The notes beneath the pieces were generated by a model. The model was not told the origin of the DNA, did no database searches, and saw only the letters and a list, made by a program, of their open reading frames with translations. The translations under genes were made by a program, and so were the position numbers. From Dromaius novaehollandiae (taxonomy: Eukaryota > Chordata > Aves > Casuariiformes > Dromaiidae): a stretch of 64,000 bases of DNA. This document shows positions 41,732 through 52,503 of the stretch, one piece after another. The stretch's first letter is position 1, and each line of letters begins with the position of its first letter. The DNA lies in NCBI RefSeq assembly GCF_036370855.1, contig NC_088099.1, forward strand, positions 17,761,501 through 17,825,500, given 5' to 3'.

Positions 41732-41737
41732 TTTATT
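41732..41737 (-). promoter_or_regulatory. Polyadenylation signal AATAAA of the lysozyme-like gene
   Basis: AATAAA on the minus strand lies about 130 bp downstream of the TGA at 41867. It would give a short 3' UTR typical of lysozyme-family genes. It is the first such signal after the stop codon. Confidence 0.6.
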
Positions 41738-41866
41738 GTTAAAGTTCTCTTATACTTGGAATAGATTGAGCTTGTAAATACTAACTGACAGTAAGGGGGA
41801 AGGCCCCCCTTTGAAGAGAAAAGAGGCAGCCCTGGTAGCCACAGCAGAGTCAGACTGGAGACTTTC

Positions 41867-41933
41867 TCACAGATCACATCCTTCCAGCCACTCCGATAGG
41901 TCTCGTCCCTTGCAGTGCATTGCCCAGTCCTCC
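41867..41933 (-). CDS. Lysozyme-like gene exon 4: C-terminal helix and stop codon
   Basis: The exon has 67 nt. The acceptor follows a pyrimidine-rich stretch and ends TTTCGTCAG; the first G completes the second Trp of the Trp-x-x-Trp pair. It reads [21 protein letters not shown] and then TGA. This supplies the last two cysteines (hen 115 and 127). The Gly-Cys-Asp-Leu ending resembles the SPACA3 C terminus more than the Gly-Cys-Arg-Leu of hen lysozyme. Intron 3 is 1254 bp. Confidence 0.94.
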
Positions 41934-44900
41934 CTGACGAAAGACAAAGTAAAGAGAAACTATTTCAGTACATTACTAATATCATTCATATTCAATACCA
42001 CAGGCTCTGTTTTTTGTAGGATCCTTCAAAACGGGCAATCTGATGAGCCCCGCAGGAGGACTTGCAGGCCCTGTAATTCTCCAGCTGAGTGTCCGACAGT
42101 GGGAAGTGCAGCCACAATGTACCCTGATGCCATCCAAGCTCTGCCTAAGCCCTGGCCAGGAACAACAAATTGTAATGCCAGGTCCTGCCAATCTGAGTGG
42201 TCCTTCTGTCCCTGAGCGGTGCCAGGGAAGAGAAGCAAAGTGGGCACTGGGGATTGCAGGTCTGCGTGGCTTGTTGTAGGGGTGGTGGACAGTGCTGCAG
42301 CAATGTGCACCACAAAAGACCCCAAGACCATTCGTGCTATATACACAGCACAAATTACTTACCTCACCTACTCTGAAATGCTGCTGCTTCTGTGGTGAGC
42401 CATGCATAGCAGCAGCCCACCACAGGAAGCAAAAGAGGCTAATGAGTCGAATTGAAATTGCAGGGGGGAAATCTGAAGGCAGAATCTTGTTCCTCAAATT
42501 GGAACATATTCAGGATTCAGTGGTTAACACCACTATTTTTGCACAAAGTGCCTTGGGACTTTAGACAACCACATATTTATATGATCATTGCAATTGTCCT
42601 CTACCCCCACTTCTGTTTTCTCAGCCTGTTCATTGCTCTGGCTTTACTGACGTCATCTGCGATGTTATAGCAGCCCAGGGTCCCATGGATGGTTCAGGGC
42701 TGCACTAAGCAAAGGACTGTTTAGATTCATAAGGGTATTTCAGTGTTTAATGCTCTCACATGCTCTAGAAAGAATTGCTTTCCTGCTAGTTGCTTCCTGC
42801 TTTAATACCTGACAATAGGAGACAGCAATAAGTGGGGGAGGGAAATCTTGCAAAGCACTTTGGAAACAGAAGCCAGAAGAAAATCTTCGAAGGTAATGTG
42901 CCAGCTGACGGGATGCTTACTGTCCATTTATTTTTCACTTGAGGTTTTTTTTTTTCCTAAATAAATTTTTCTCTGCTCCTTTCTCCTATAGAGAGGCTTT
43001 GCTGAGAATGAAGCAGTGCAAGTTGTTCTCTCCATTCCCACCCATTTGTCAAGTCTTGAAGTTGTGATTCCTCCTTTTTGGTCAGGCTGTGCTGCTTTTG
43101 GGTGTCAGTTGGGCAAATGGCAGGCATGCCCCATCAGAAAAACATGCACAAGCCTTGCCAAAGAGGCTGTCCCAGAAGCCCCCTTACCAGGCATCCATTC
43201 CTTGTGGGCGTCTCACAATTCTTTTGGCACAGATGATATCATCAGTTATGTCACTCGTTAACAGATCTGCAGGGAGAAAAGCACAGCTCAGTGAGCATTC
43301 ACTCGAGTGCAGCACACCAGCAGTTTCCTGTTGTTTGCACCTCCGGTCACGTGCCTGGGGGCTCAGCGAGGGCCAAGCGCTTGCACAGCTCCCGAGCTTT
43401 GCTCAGCCTCCCCACTGCTGGGCTGGTGTCAGTCTCATGCTTTAAGGCTGACAGACAGACACCTCATCCCATCCTGTATGGCCAGCAACAGCCATGAATA
43501 CATGTTTCTCCCCACAGGTGCTGGTGTGGGCACCTCCATAATCACATGTAAGGGGGAAGACGGGAGCGCAAGGCAGAGTGGAGAGGAGGGCAGCAGCCGG
43601 GAGAGGGAACAGGAGCGGAGAGCAAGGACCAGGCCAGCTGCAGTGGGGGGCTTGGGACGAGCATGGGTTCCCACAGAGAGGAGCCAGGGGACATTCCCAG
43701 GCGAGCGGGCATGGGGGACAGTCACGGCCAAGGGGGAGAAGGGCATCTGACAATTTAAATCCGTACCCACTGGCTGTTTCACCCTATCAGACATGGGGAA
43801 AAAAATTAGGGAGCATTTCTGCCTATCTGGCAGAAGAGTTCTTGGTTTGGACAGGATTGGGAGGTCCAGCCCCAGCCTCCCAGAAACAGGGGTTATCCCT
43901 GGGTATGGCTCTACAGCTGGATGTCTAATTGCTCTTGTCAGACCCATGCTTTTTTGCTGTGTCTGAACCAGTCAGCTCTGCCCCATTTCTCAGGCGAACA
44001 CTTTTCCATGACTGTCTGGGAGCTCCCCATTAGTGCTAGATCCCTGGCCAAGGCCTGGATCTGCCTGGCAGTAACACAGTCTTGGGTGATTGTTTTCCCC
44101 AAATACTCTTTCCATAGCTGGGGAAAGTTGCATTTATGCCCTCCATGCCCGACATCACAACCCACTCAGGTCAGGGCTGCCTACTCTCCACCCAAGGTGA
44201 AAGCGCCCAGAGAGCCATGGGATCTTGAATATCCCGGGAAAGCCTGTAGCAGTGAGGACCAGGCTCTCCCTGTGCTGGGATGAATGAAGCTCACCAGGAC
44301 GAGGCGTTGGGTCTGGGTGTTGGCATGGGGGCCGGGGAAGGGGGGATATGGGGCAAGGGACAGGAGCCAGCAGTGATACAGGGTGAGAACCCTGGGGGTC
44401 CCTTGGGGGCAGCACTGCTGTGGTGTCCAGGGCAGATGTCTCCTGGCTGTGGCCATTGCCTCCTGCTCAGCAGGAATTAGCAGGGTCCACCCTTTTGCTG
44501 GCACAGACTGAAAGGGGAGCTGGACCTGGCCTTTTCGGCGACCTCAGCCACCAGCTTGCCCTGCATGTGCCCACCAGTGCTGCAGTGAGGTGGTACCCGC
44601 GCAAGCCACTCTGCAGAGGTTCTCTGATGGGCTGCGCTCATCCGTGCACCACAGCCGGTTGTTGATCTGGAAGATGCCGAAGTTGGTACTGCTGTCCGCA
44701 TTGATGCTCTTGGTTGCTGTGTCAAAATTGCTCTCGTAAAAGGCCATGCAGAGCCCTAGGGCAGGGGGAGAAGGTGCTCAGGCTGCGCCACGGCTGCTGG
44801 CCGCAGAGACAGAGACAGCCAGGGAGGAGAGCCGGGGACAGGCTCTGTGCAGCCGAGGAACCACAACTCACAGTCGGCAAGGCTGTAGCCTCTGTAGCCA

Positions 44901-45007
44901 TCCAGTCCCTCTCGCTGGAGCAGGTGGGCCAGCTGGCAGCGGCCGAATGCCTTGGCTCTGCTCGTGGCAGCCAGCGAGGCCAGCAGCAGCCAGCAGCCAG
45001 CCCCCAT
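41867..45007 (-). CDS. c-type lysozyme-like protein, SPACA3/LYZL group, four exons, complete
   Basis: Seen: exons at 44872-45007, 44597-44755, 43188-43266 and 41867-41933 join in frame (phases 1, 1, 2) into 146 codons plus TGA. Residues 1-18 form a signal peptide. The mature domain starts Lys-Ala-Phe-Gly-Arg-Cys and runs 128 residues, against 129 in hen egg-white lysozyme. All eight disulphide cysteines are present, as are the motifs [29 protein letters not shown] and [10 protein letters not shown]. Glu35 is kept, Asp52 is Asn, Trp62 is Leu, and one residue is missing between Cys64 and Cys76. I count 14 Lys/Arg against 20 Asp/Glu, so the protein is acidic. Family knowledge: lysozyme C genes have this four-exon structure, and SPACA3 also lacks Asp52 and is a sperm acrosome protein. 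Inference: a secreted or acrosomal, sugar-binding, weakly or non-catalytic paralogue. The SPACA3-like assignment rests on residue pattern only, so no symbol is given. LYZL6 or LYZL4 orthology is the main alternative. Confidence 0.93.
42648..42655. promoter_or_regulatory. Full palindromic CRE (TGACGTCA) inside intron 3
   Basis: An exact TGACGTCA lies within intron 3 of the lysozyme-like gene. CREB/CREM factors bind this site and CREM drives many spermatid genes. That would suit a sperm lysozyme, but a single 8-mer in an intron can occur by chance. Confidence 0.3.
43188..43266 (-). CDS. Lysozyme-like gene exon 3: helix C and calcium-loop region
   Basis: The exon has 79 nt, the usual lysozyme C exon 3 length. 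The acceptor is TTTTCTCCCTGCAG and the donor TG|GTAAGG. With the split codon from exon 2 it reads [18 protein letters not shown], continuing to Gly-Met-Asp-Ala-Trp. This is the family's helix C with Cys94 (hen numbering). The Asp-x-x-Asp-Asp pattern resembles the calcium loop of alpha-lactalbumin and pigeon or horse lysozyme, but the first side-chain Asp ligand is Thr. Intron 2 is 1330 bp. Confidence 0.93.
44597..44755 (-). CDS. Lysozyme-like gene exon 2: active-site exon
   Basis: The exon has 159 nt. The acceptor is a pyrimidine tract ending CCCTAG, and the first two bases GG complete Trp28. It carries Cys30, Glu35 (Tyr-Glu-Ser), Asn at position 52 in Ser-Thr-Asn-Phe-Gly, the FGIFQIN beta-domain motif, Leu62-Trp63-Cys64, then Cys75 and Cys79 (hen positions 76 and 80). 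The exon ends TGC GCG G and the donor GTACCA is weak after position +3. The downstream phase fits exon 3 exactly, so I accept it. Intron 1 is only 116 bp. Confidence 0.92.
44872..45007 (-). CDS. Lysozyme-like gene exon 1: signal peptide and mature residues 1-27
   Basis: The exon has 136 nt, 45 codons plus the first base of Trp28. The start ATG lies in a good Kozak setting (G at -3, G at +4). It encodes an 18-residue signal peptide with a hydrophobic core (Cys-Trp-Leu-Leu-Leu-Ala-Ser-Leu) and then the helix A region with Cys6. The donor is T|GTGAGT at 44871-44866, a near-perfect consensus. The frame upstream of this ATG stays open for at least 11 codons to a possible acceptor at 45043-45044, so a longer N-terminal isoform is possible. 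Confidence 0.92.
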
Positions 45008-45330
45008 GCCTGCGGGGCTGTGGACGCACGGTGCTGGGCTCCCTGGGGAGGCAAGAGCAAAAGCAAGGCATCAGCGGGGAAGAAAGCTGGGGAAGATACT
45101 TGCAGCTCATTCTCAGAGAGGGCAGCAGCAGGGCTGCCTCTGTGTGACCCTGCACAGCCGGCCAGGCGCTGCCGTGCCTCCCCGGCTGCCTCGGAGGTGG
45201 GTGCCCCACGTGAAGTGCGTGCCTGTGTGCACGTACGCACCGGCTGTGCTGGACAGCCCAGGCGGCAAACAGGTTTTGTTGGTGCAGAAGGGGAAAACAC
45301 AGAGGCTTTAGGCACTGTCACGTTGCAATT
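45008..45330 (-). promoter_or_regulatory. GC-rich 5' flank of the lysozyme-like gene
   Basis: This is the region directly upstream of the start codon. It is GC-rich with several CpGs and has no clear TATA box in the first 100 bp. It contains a CACGTG E-box at 45207-45212. A possible splice acceptor (GCCTCCCCAG) ends 35 bp before the ATG, so the true transcription start may be further upstream with an extra 5' exon. Promoter activity is inferred from position only. Confidence 0.35.
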
Positions 45331-45685
45331 TTCTTACAATTATGCCAGTGGTGAAGGGTCAGGTGCCTCATGGGAACGGGAAAGCTGACGACCGGGACCT
45401 GCTGAGGGCAGTGGTACGTGCTGCAGCTGCTCAGGCATCCTGGCCCTTGCCCCGGCATGGGTCAGCCTCTGAACACGAGCCGTGGTGTGAAGGGACTTGA
45501 TTCTTGTGCTGAAGCAATGTCCAGACTCGCCGACCCACAGCCCCAGTCTGCACATCAGCCTTTTGCACCATTCATAGAGCTCACAGTGAGGCACATCCTG
45601 CAGGTCCAGGGAGTTTGCCCAAGGAAAGACCTCAAATCTGGGCTTTAACAAACAGAATTAAAACCATTCCCTTGCAATTATTTCT

Positions 45686-45713
45686 CTCATCCCTCCTTTC
45701 TCATCCCTCCTTT
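45686..45713. repeat. Two-copy 14-bp tandem repeat
   Basis: CTCATCCCTCCTTT occurs twice in tandem within a longer pyrimidine-rich stretch. Confidence 0.8.
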
Positions 45714-48700
45714 CTTCCTTTTTTCTTCCCTGTGCACCCTCCTTCACCCCTGATTTGTGGGTTTGAAGACAGTCCTCCCAAAATACTAGTTTGCTCTGCA
45801 CAATGAAGATTTGGGCCTTTCCTGCAGGTCTGCAGGAAAACTTGAGCAATCTGATGATATTTCTAATGCTTGGCTTAGAGAATATTTTTAAACGAAGAGA
45901 GCATTTTGTGAAACTGGAATTACTTGTATGTGTTAGGAACACTCTTGACATTAAGGGGTTTCCGAGGTATCTATTTTTCTGGTCCCTTGACTAGCTTCTC
46001 TAAACTGGAGCTCTCACATTATCATTAGACAATCTCTGCTTTTCTATTTTTTTTCCACATTTCTCATATTTCTCATTTCATTTTATTCTAGTCTGAAATC
46101 TGCTATGGGAACATCTTAAGGGCTACTGCACTTTGCCATGAAAATGTCACAGGCATTCCCAAGTTTTCCTGTGGTCAAAGAGCAAAGCCAGTACGCCAAA
46201 CCAAAAAAAAATCAGGCATGTTTTTTTCCAAACATACATTTTTTTTCCAGTCTGGGTACATAGACTCTGACTTTTATACAGGATCTTTAAGGTGGAGAGT
46301 TGTTGAAGGTACCTCTTATTTCCTTGTGCCAGTTAGGAGGCCAGTTGAGCAGTACTTTTTGCACCCCATAATGCCACAGGGCACTCTCCTTGCCTTAGGA
46401 TTTATCTTCCTGAGGATAAGAACAGGAACAGTGCTAGGAAGGCTGCTTTAACTTTGGCATCTCCTGGGCATCTCTTATGGCACATAATCTAGGCTTGATG
46501 TTGACCTGCTCCATGTGACCGCAGAAGCAGGAAACAAAGAAAAAGCCCGTTTCACTGGCCAGGTGATTTTGTTTTTCGGGCTAGCTGGCACTGCCCCAAC
46601 AGGCAGGTTGCAGCTAAGGACCGGGGCTGTTGCCTAGCTAGTGTTACTTAACCTGCGATCTGCAGCCGTGCAAAGAGGTTTGCAGCAAGGAGCAGAGATG
46701 GTATCTCCTTCGCTGTCCTGGTAATCATCGACCAACAAGCCTCTTTGGGAAGGAACAGCAGGGGCACTTAATAAAAAACCTACTCATACCAAAGGAAATC
46801 ATTACCTTGGCAGCAGGGCTCAGCACCAGGCCTGGGGCAGGCGTCCCTGGCAGTCGCGGGGTCTCCCTGGGTGACTAATGGCCCTTCCAGAACCGTTGCT
46901 GGTCGGATCCCTGGCGTGCCGTTGGCCAGGACGTGACACCCCATGCCCCACATGTCCTGCCTGTACCACGGAAGCCGGGCTGGCGGCCCCGGGCATGCTG
47001 CGGGCACAGCCGGAGGGAGAGAGGGAGTCTACTGGCAGAAATATTTTTTATATTTTAAGCTCATACTGCAGGATACTTGTGTTAATAAATAAATAGCACC
47101 TTCTTGCTGAGAGTAATAGCAGTTTCTAATACCCTCAGCTGGGCAACAGTCAAAATTCTGTCAAGTAAAAACTCAAGTAAATCTGTGTCCAAATCAATTC
47201 TAACTTCTACAGGGAACTGCTCGTGAATAAGCGGCAAACCAAGAATTATCACACAAATGACTCGGTGGGCAGCTACAAGCAACAAATTACATATTAGTAG
47301 TGTGTCAGATGCTGTAAAAACAGTAAGTGAGAGGCTTTTCCAATCAAAGCAGTAAAGAAAAACATGAACACGTCTGTTTTCCTCAAGATTGTGGCAAGGA
47401 CAGGAACAGGCTTCCTGTATACTCCAAAGTAATCAATGTTTGCTCCTGGTATGTCAGTGTGTCCAGCTGAGCTCATGAAAACCACTTCTGCCCCATGCGC
47501 TGGTATTGCTGCGCAGCTGAACCAGGGCCTAGCTAAGCTCCTGCAGAACAAAGCTAAGGCATTTATTCAGCTTTGTCTTACCATTTCAGCATCTCTTTCT
47601 TTTAGGCCATGAACGCTACTCAACCCAAAGAAAATCAGAAGATCAGTTAGAAGATGAGGAGCGGAAAGAATCTCTCTCTTGTGGGAGCATTTGCTTTGAT
47701 TTAAGCTATCTAAAGATAATAAATAACAAGGCTTCGTAATGACATAATTTTCTCATCTTCTTGGTTTCAAAGTATTTTTTAACAAGCAAAATGAAGTTTC
47801 AAACATGTCTGAGATATCTTCTGTGGATTAAATATTAATCATGATGCCAAAGTAATAAATACAGAAATCCTGCCTGATTGTTCTGACATGCAAGTCCCTA
47901 ATTGTGTGGGAAGCTGCTCAGATGGGTTTCAGTTTCAGCAGGAGATAAAATGCCACAGAGCAAGTACAGTATCTGTGTTGCTGCAAGATTTATGGCTTGA
48001 TTCCCTGCTTGGAAACAAAGGAACAAATAGCTGCATGTCATGCACTGAACTGAAACATTATGGATTATATTATTACTCTAGTTTCTACAGGACTTCTCAG
48101 TGGGGGAAAAAAAATTCTATTAACTTTCTTTTATAACTACCAGCAGGGTAACGTGAAGAGAATAATCTCCTCCATTTATGAGGTCTGGGGGCCTTAAAAC
48201 CTGAATAGCAGCCCAGGAGCTTTGTCAGAAGGACTAGGCTGTTTCCTTTCCTTCATAAAATTCCTGTCTCCATTAATCTGTGTTTATTTTCCTTCTGCTT
48301 TTTAATTTGCTTAATGGACTTCAGCCGAAGTCTCTCCTAGAAGTCAGAGGAAAGTAAACCTCTGATAAATCCTTTGGGACTTAATAGTCACAGTTAAGCA
48401 CTTCTTCGGATTATTTTGTCTGACTTTCATCTTTGCTGCTGCAGAGATGACGGCTGCCCAGCGCTGCAGCCCTAACCCCGTGATTTAAGAGCCTGGGAAT
48501 GAACTGACAAAAGATATCCCTCTTTCTTTCTCCTTCTGCGGGCATGGAAATACAGCAAAACTGGCTTTAAACTCATAAGAGGCAGCTGGGGTGTCCTCCG
48601 GATGTTTGCCCCATGCAGAAAGCCTGTGGGAGGCCCGATGCTACTCAAAACCCCAGTTTCTGAGGACTTTTGATAGGATTTCCAAGGTGAACAGCTTATC

Positions 48701-50270
48701 TGCTCACTATGCCAGGTTCCTTGGGCGAAGGTGGACCTGGGAGCACTTGGAGCCCCAGCCCCAGCTGTGACCATCCTGCCCCACCACCTCCTGTCCCCAG
48801 GCTTTCGTTCTAACGGGCAGAAAGAGGAAGCCCCAGCTGGATGGGAGCTGCCATGCGTCACAACGGGGAGCACAGTGAAGTTCAGGCTACCTCCAGCCTC
48901 AGCTGCCCAAGGCCGGTATGGGCACCGTACGGAGCGAGGCACCAGCTGCTGCCCTGGCAGACAACCCGGCACCCTCACAACCCCCTCGCAGCATGGAGGG
49001 GCAAGGAGCGGGCTGCAGCTCCTCTGCCTCCTAGGAAACCTGCCCGCTGCTGGCCTGTAACATACATCCCTCCTCCAGGAGAAGAGGCCTGTGACATTTC
49101 CTAGTTTCCAGTCCTACGGGCATAATCTGTTTGATAATATTTCATGTTATTAACCCATTATTATTTTCTTTTCAGTGGGTAGGCTTGGAATGACAGCCAG
49201 CATTGGTATTAGTCTCTAAATACCTTTTTGTAAGAAGTCCAAGTCCTTTGTGCTTTACCTCATATATTACTTTCTATGTAGCAGTTTTATTTTTGCACAA
49301 CATTTATTCCTGCAGGATCTGCTTAGTCAGAAACTTCATTGTATAATTAGGTCCCAACTGCCTATTTCTAATCCTGAACAAAGGCTCACTTTATTGTTCA
49401 TTTCTGGAATTCACATTTTCATTTTATTTCTTCCATGTACTATAGACATAATTAATTAGGTCCCTTTCCACCAACCTTTCTATTTCCTGTGTCTAATGAA
49501 CAGGCTTTTAGAAAAGCCCTCCATGGCTTTCTGTGTTGAAGGAGCAATTTAAACATGTCCACCTGTAGTGATGCTAAGAAATGAAGCACAGGCAAGCACT
49601 AAGATCTGAGTTCCTGTAGGTGACAAACCATGTTACAGGCAGATGATGGGCCCATTAACTTACTGCAGCTTGTAACTGAAATTTGTACATGTACATTTTG
49701 GCCCAATCTGTATGGGTTGAGAGGAATTTCTCCTGAAGAAAAATTCCAGCCTTCTGATTTTTCTTGACTCACTTGGTAAAGCTGTTGCCCGTGAATGTAT
49801 AGGTTTCTCTCTCAGAAGCAGTGAGTAGGTGGCCATAGATAAGTTAATTTTGACCAGTTTTGTGAGAGCACACAGTCATGTGCCAGAAGAAAAACTGAGC
49901 CATTGAGCAAGCCCCATGTCACAGTTATATACAGCCCTGATTACTTTGCCTTGAATCTGTTTTTCTTTCCTTGCTAAAAGGGGCCTCAGATCACCACATG
50001 CTATATGTTCATTACATATATCAACATATAACAGCGTATCTTATCTGGATGTGCTTTCTTCAGCACTATGTGGTCAGGCACAGCACGGGCTGGACTTGCT
50101 GTTTTGTAATATAGTTTGATGACAAGAGATCAGGAGCAGGAAATTAATATGCCCTCACAGAGCATATTATTGTGCACCTCTGGGGGAATGAAAGCCCTGT
50201 TTGAAAGAGCAATCCAGCATGGGCCCTCTGCCCCAACCCTTTAGGGATACTAGCAAAGGAGTGTGATAGC

Positions 50271-50330
50271 ATCACAGAGAAACAGGGCCTTTGGAAGGGC
50301 CTAGGACTTTGTCAAGCTGCAGTTCCTGCC
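50271..50330 (-). mobile_element. Possible CR1 3'-end fragment, minus orientation
   Basis: ATCACAGAGAAACAGGGCCT, then TTTGGAAGGGCCTA, resembles the reversed CR1 3' terminus (ATCACAGAAT ... TTGGAAGGGACCT). It is only about 60 bp and diverged. Confidence 0.35.
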
Positions 50331-52476
50331 ATGATTGCTATATGAAGCAGATAAGTCTCAGTGCACTTGAAATCAGATTGCATGGGCTTAGAAATGCAGC
50401 TGAGACAGCACAAAATGCAGAACCAACCCAAGAAGCTGAGTAAATACTCAAGCAGTTTTACTACTGCAGAGGTTCGTGCTGCCGGCTAAATTGTTGCTGG
50501 CATCTAGGTCAGTTTAGGGCCAGCTCAGGGGTGTCCTCACTACATTGCAGGCATAGCAGGGATTAGAGAGTCTAAGCAGTTGGTTGCATGGACTGATGCA
50601 TCTTCTGGGATTGACCTAAGACAAACACTCAGGAGCCCTGTTTGGAGCTCTCAGTTGCTGGACAAAGGTGGAGGCTGGGGATAATCTCTAAGAGCCGAGC
50701 TCTGCTTCTCTGAAACTCATATTGACAACTAAAAGCTGCAGAACTTGGCCTGGGATGATAAATGACAGCCTGGACCCTATTCAGATGAGGCTCTTTCCAT
50801 GGGTGGATGGGAGCTCTCATGGCATATTAGTCTCACTTACTGATCCACATTCTGATGTCTGGGATCCTGCTAACAGAATTATCACATATAATAAGAGTCA
50901 AAGCTGCTTTGTGGGAACCATGAATTTCCTGTCTTCTTTGCATTTGTGAAGAAAGACTTTGTCATGTTCCCAGGGTAGAAGTCACAATTTGCATTAGGAA
51001 AATATAAACAAAATGAAAAGATCGGCCCCATGATAGAGCCGGCACAACAACAACAGATTCAGGAAAGTACTAACTGCTGCACAGCAGGCAGATTTTGATT
51101 TATATTTGTAAGCTTTTTTGTTTCAAAATACAGTATTCCCCCTCTTTCATCTCCAAAACCCAGCCAATACAGAACAGCAACATAGCTTTTGGCGGTCTTC
51201 ATTTTTTAGCTAAACTTGTTTGTGTTCTCTCCTAGTGCTTGAAGCAGAGCAGTAGCAAATTACATTAGTGCTTCCCAGTTTGTGACACACTTTACCATGT
51301 TTTTTCAATAAAAATGACACCACTTAACTTAGCTGGGTCAGTAATGAAGTAGCAAGAGAGATTTTGTTTGGCAAGAAAAATTAGCTTAGAATCCAGAGCT
51401 TCATAGAGCTAAAGCAAAATAAAGGATTTAGGTTAATTAGACTATTTGTGAACTCTAAACTCGTCCCTTAATTTATGTATTGTGATGAAATTTATCTCTG
51501 TGGCCCCTTTGAGCAGTCTTCCACACACTATGGGAATATTTTTCCCACTCTGCTCAACCGTGGCTGTGTGTGGACACTGCAGAGGAGAATTTGTTCCTTG
51601 GGGTATTGAAAGGAGTCTTTGTGTCTGTCTAACTGAGAAAGAGGTATGTCCCTTTGACACGAATGAGTACCATGACCCAGTGAAAAGATTTCTCATTGGA
51701 GATGGACAGCGGGTAGAAGGGAGCAGGGATAGGCTGTTCCTCACTTTAAGGGCCATATCAGCTTGGTGGAAACATCTCAGCCATAAAACATTTCTGAGCA
51801 CTCAGATTTCAGAGAGGGTGTGCACCTACATTACCATCCTGTCTCCTTCTGCAGACAGAGGGACAGGTCAGCAAAAGGAACACTATGTTCTCAGAGGAAA
51901 ACCCTGAGTGGATCCAGTGCTCTGCATTGTTTGGAAACAGAAAGCTCATTTCCAGGTGTGACAGACATTAAACTCCAATTCCCATCTTCCCTCACATAAG
52001 CCCGCTGTGTCTCACCTGTTCATTATTTTAATCTCTTGTCCTGAGCATTTCTAAATGTGGCAACATGCTTGAAAACACATGGTAGCAACTCTTGCTTGCA
52101 CTGAAGCTGGCTGCGTAGCAAAAGTGAACCTAACAGGAATGACAACCTAAAAATAGGTATCATTTTATTACACTTCCAGTGACCCTTTGAAGTCAACCAG
52201 GCTGATGCCTGCATCTGCTGAGATCTCTTGAACCAGTGACTCTGGCTTTGGAAAACCTGCTGTCCCACCCCCAGGCCTAGGGGTGAGATTGTCACGTCCA
52301 AACCCCACAGCCAACACTTCTGCAAACATCACATTCCCATTGCAAAGGCAAAGCGGGACAGCTGGGGAAGCTTGCAGGCCTCTGCAGTCATGGTTGTCAC
52401 CTCCATACTAACAGGATGGTGAGATGCACAAAGAAGACAAACTACACAAGTATGAAGGAGTGTTCCATGCAGAGCC

Positions 52477-52503
52477 TTTGGGAAGTTTGGGAAGTTTGGG
52501 AAA
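52477..52503. repeat. Three-copy 9-bp tandem repeat
   Basis: TTTGGGAAG is repeated twice, followed by a third copy with the last base changed (TTTGGGAAA). Confidence 0.85.

Noticed and set aside
42050..42140. Minus-strand Trp-Val-His-Cys-Gly-Cys segment after an AG, considered as lysozyme exon 4
   Set aside because: It lacks the Cys-x-Gly-x-Asp-Leu and Gly-Cys ending. The exon at 41867-41933 has both, plus a stop codon and a better acceptor.
43938..44165. Minus-strand frame with Cys-Val-Thr-Ala-Arg-Gln-Ile, considered as lysozyme exon 3
   Set aside because: Cysteine spacing is wrong and no acceptor is in phase. The true exon 3 at 43188-43266 matches the family in length, phase and motif.
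44722..45321. 199-codon minus-strand open frame overlapping exon 1
   Set aside because: It is in a different frame from the lysozyme signal peptide, is rich in Ala/Pro/Ser/Arg, and shows no known domain.
44714..45388. 224-codon plus-strand open frame, the longest in the window
   Set aside because: It lies antisense over lysozyme exons 1-2 and the GC-rich 5' flank. It has no domain or coding-like composition and is explained by low stop frequency in GC-rich DNA.
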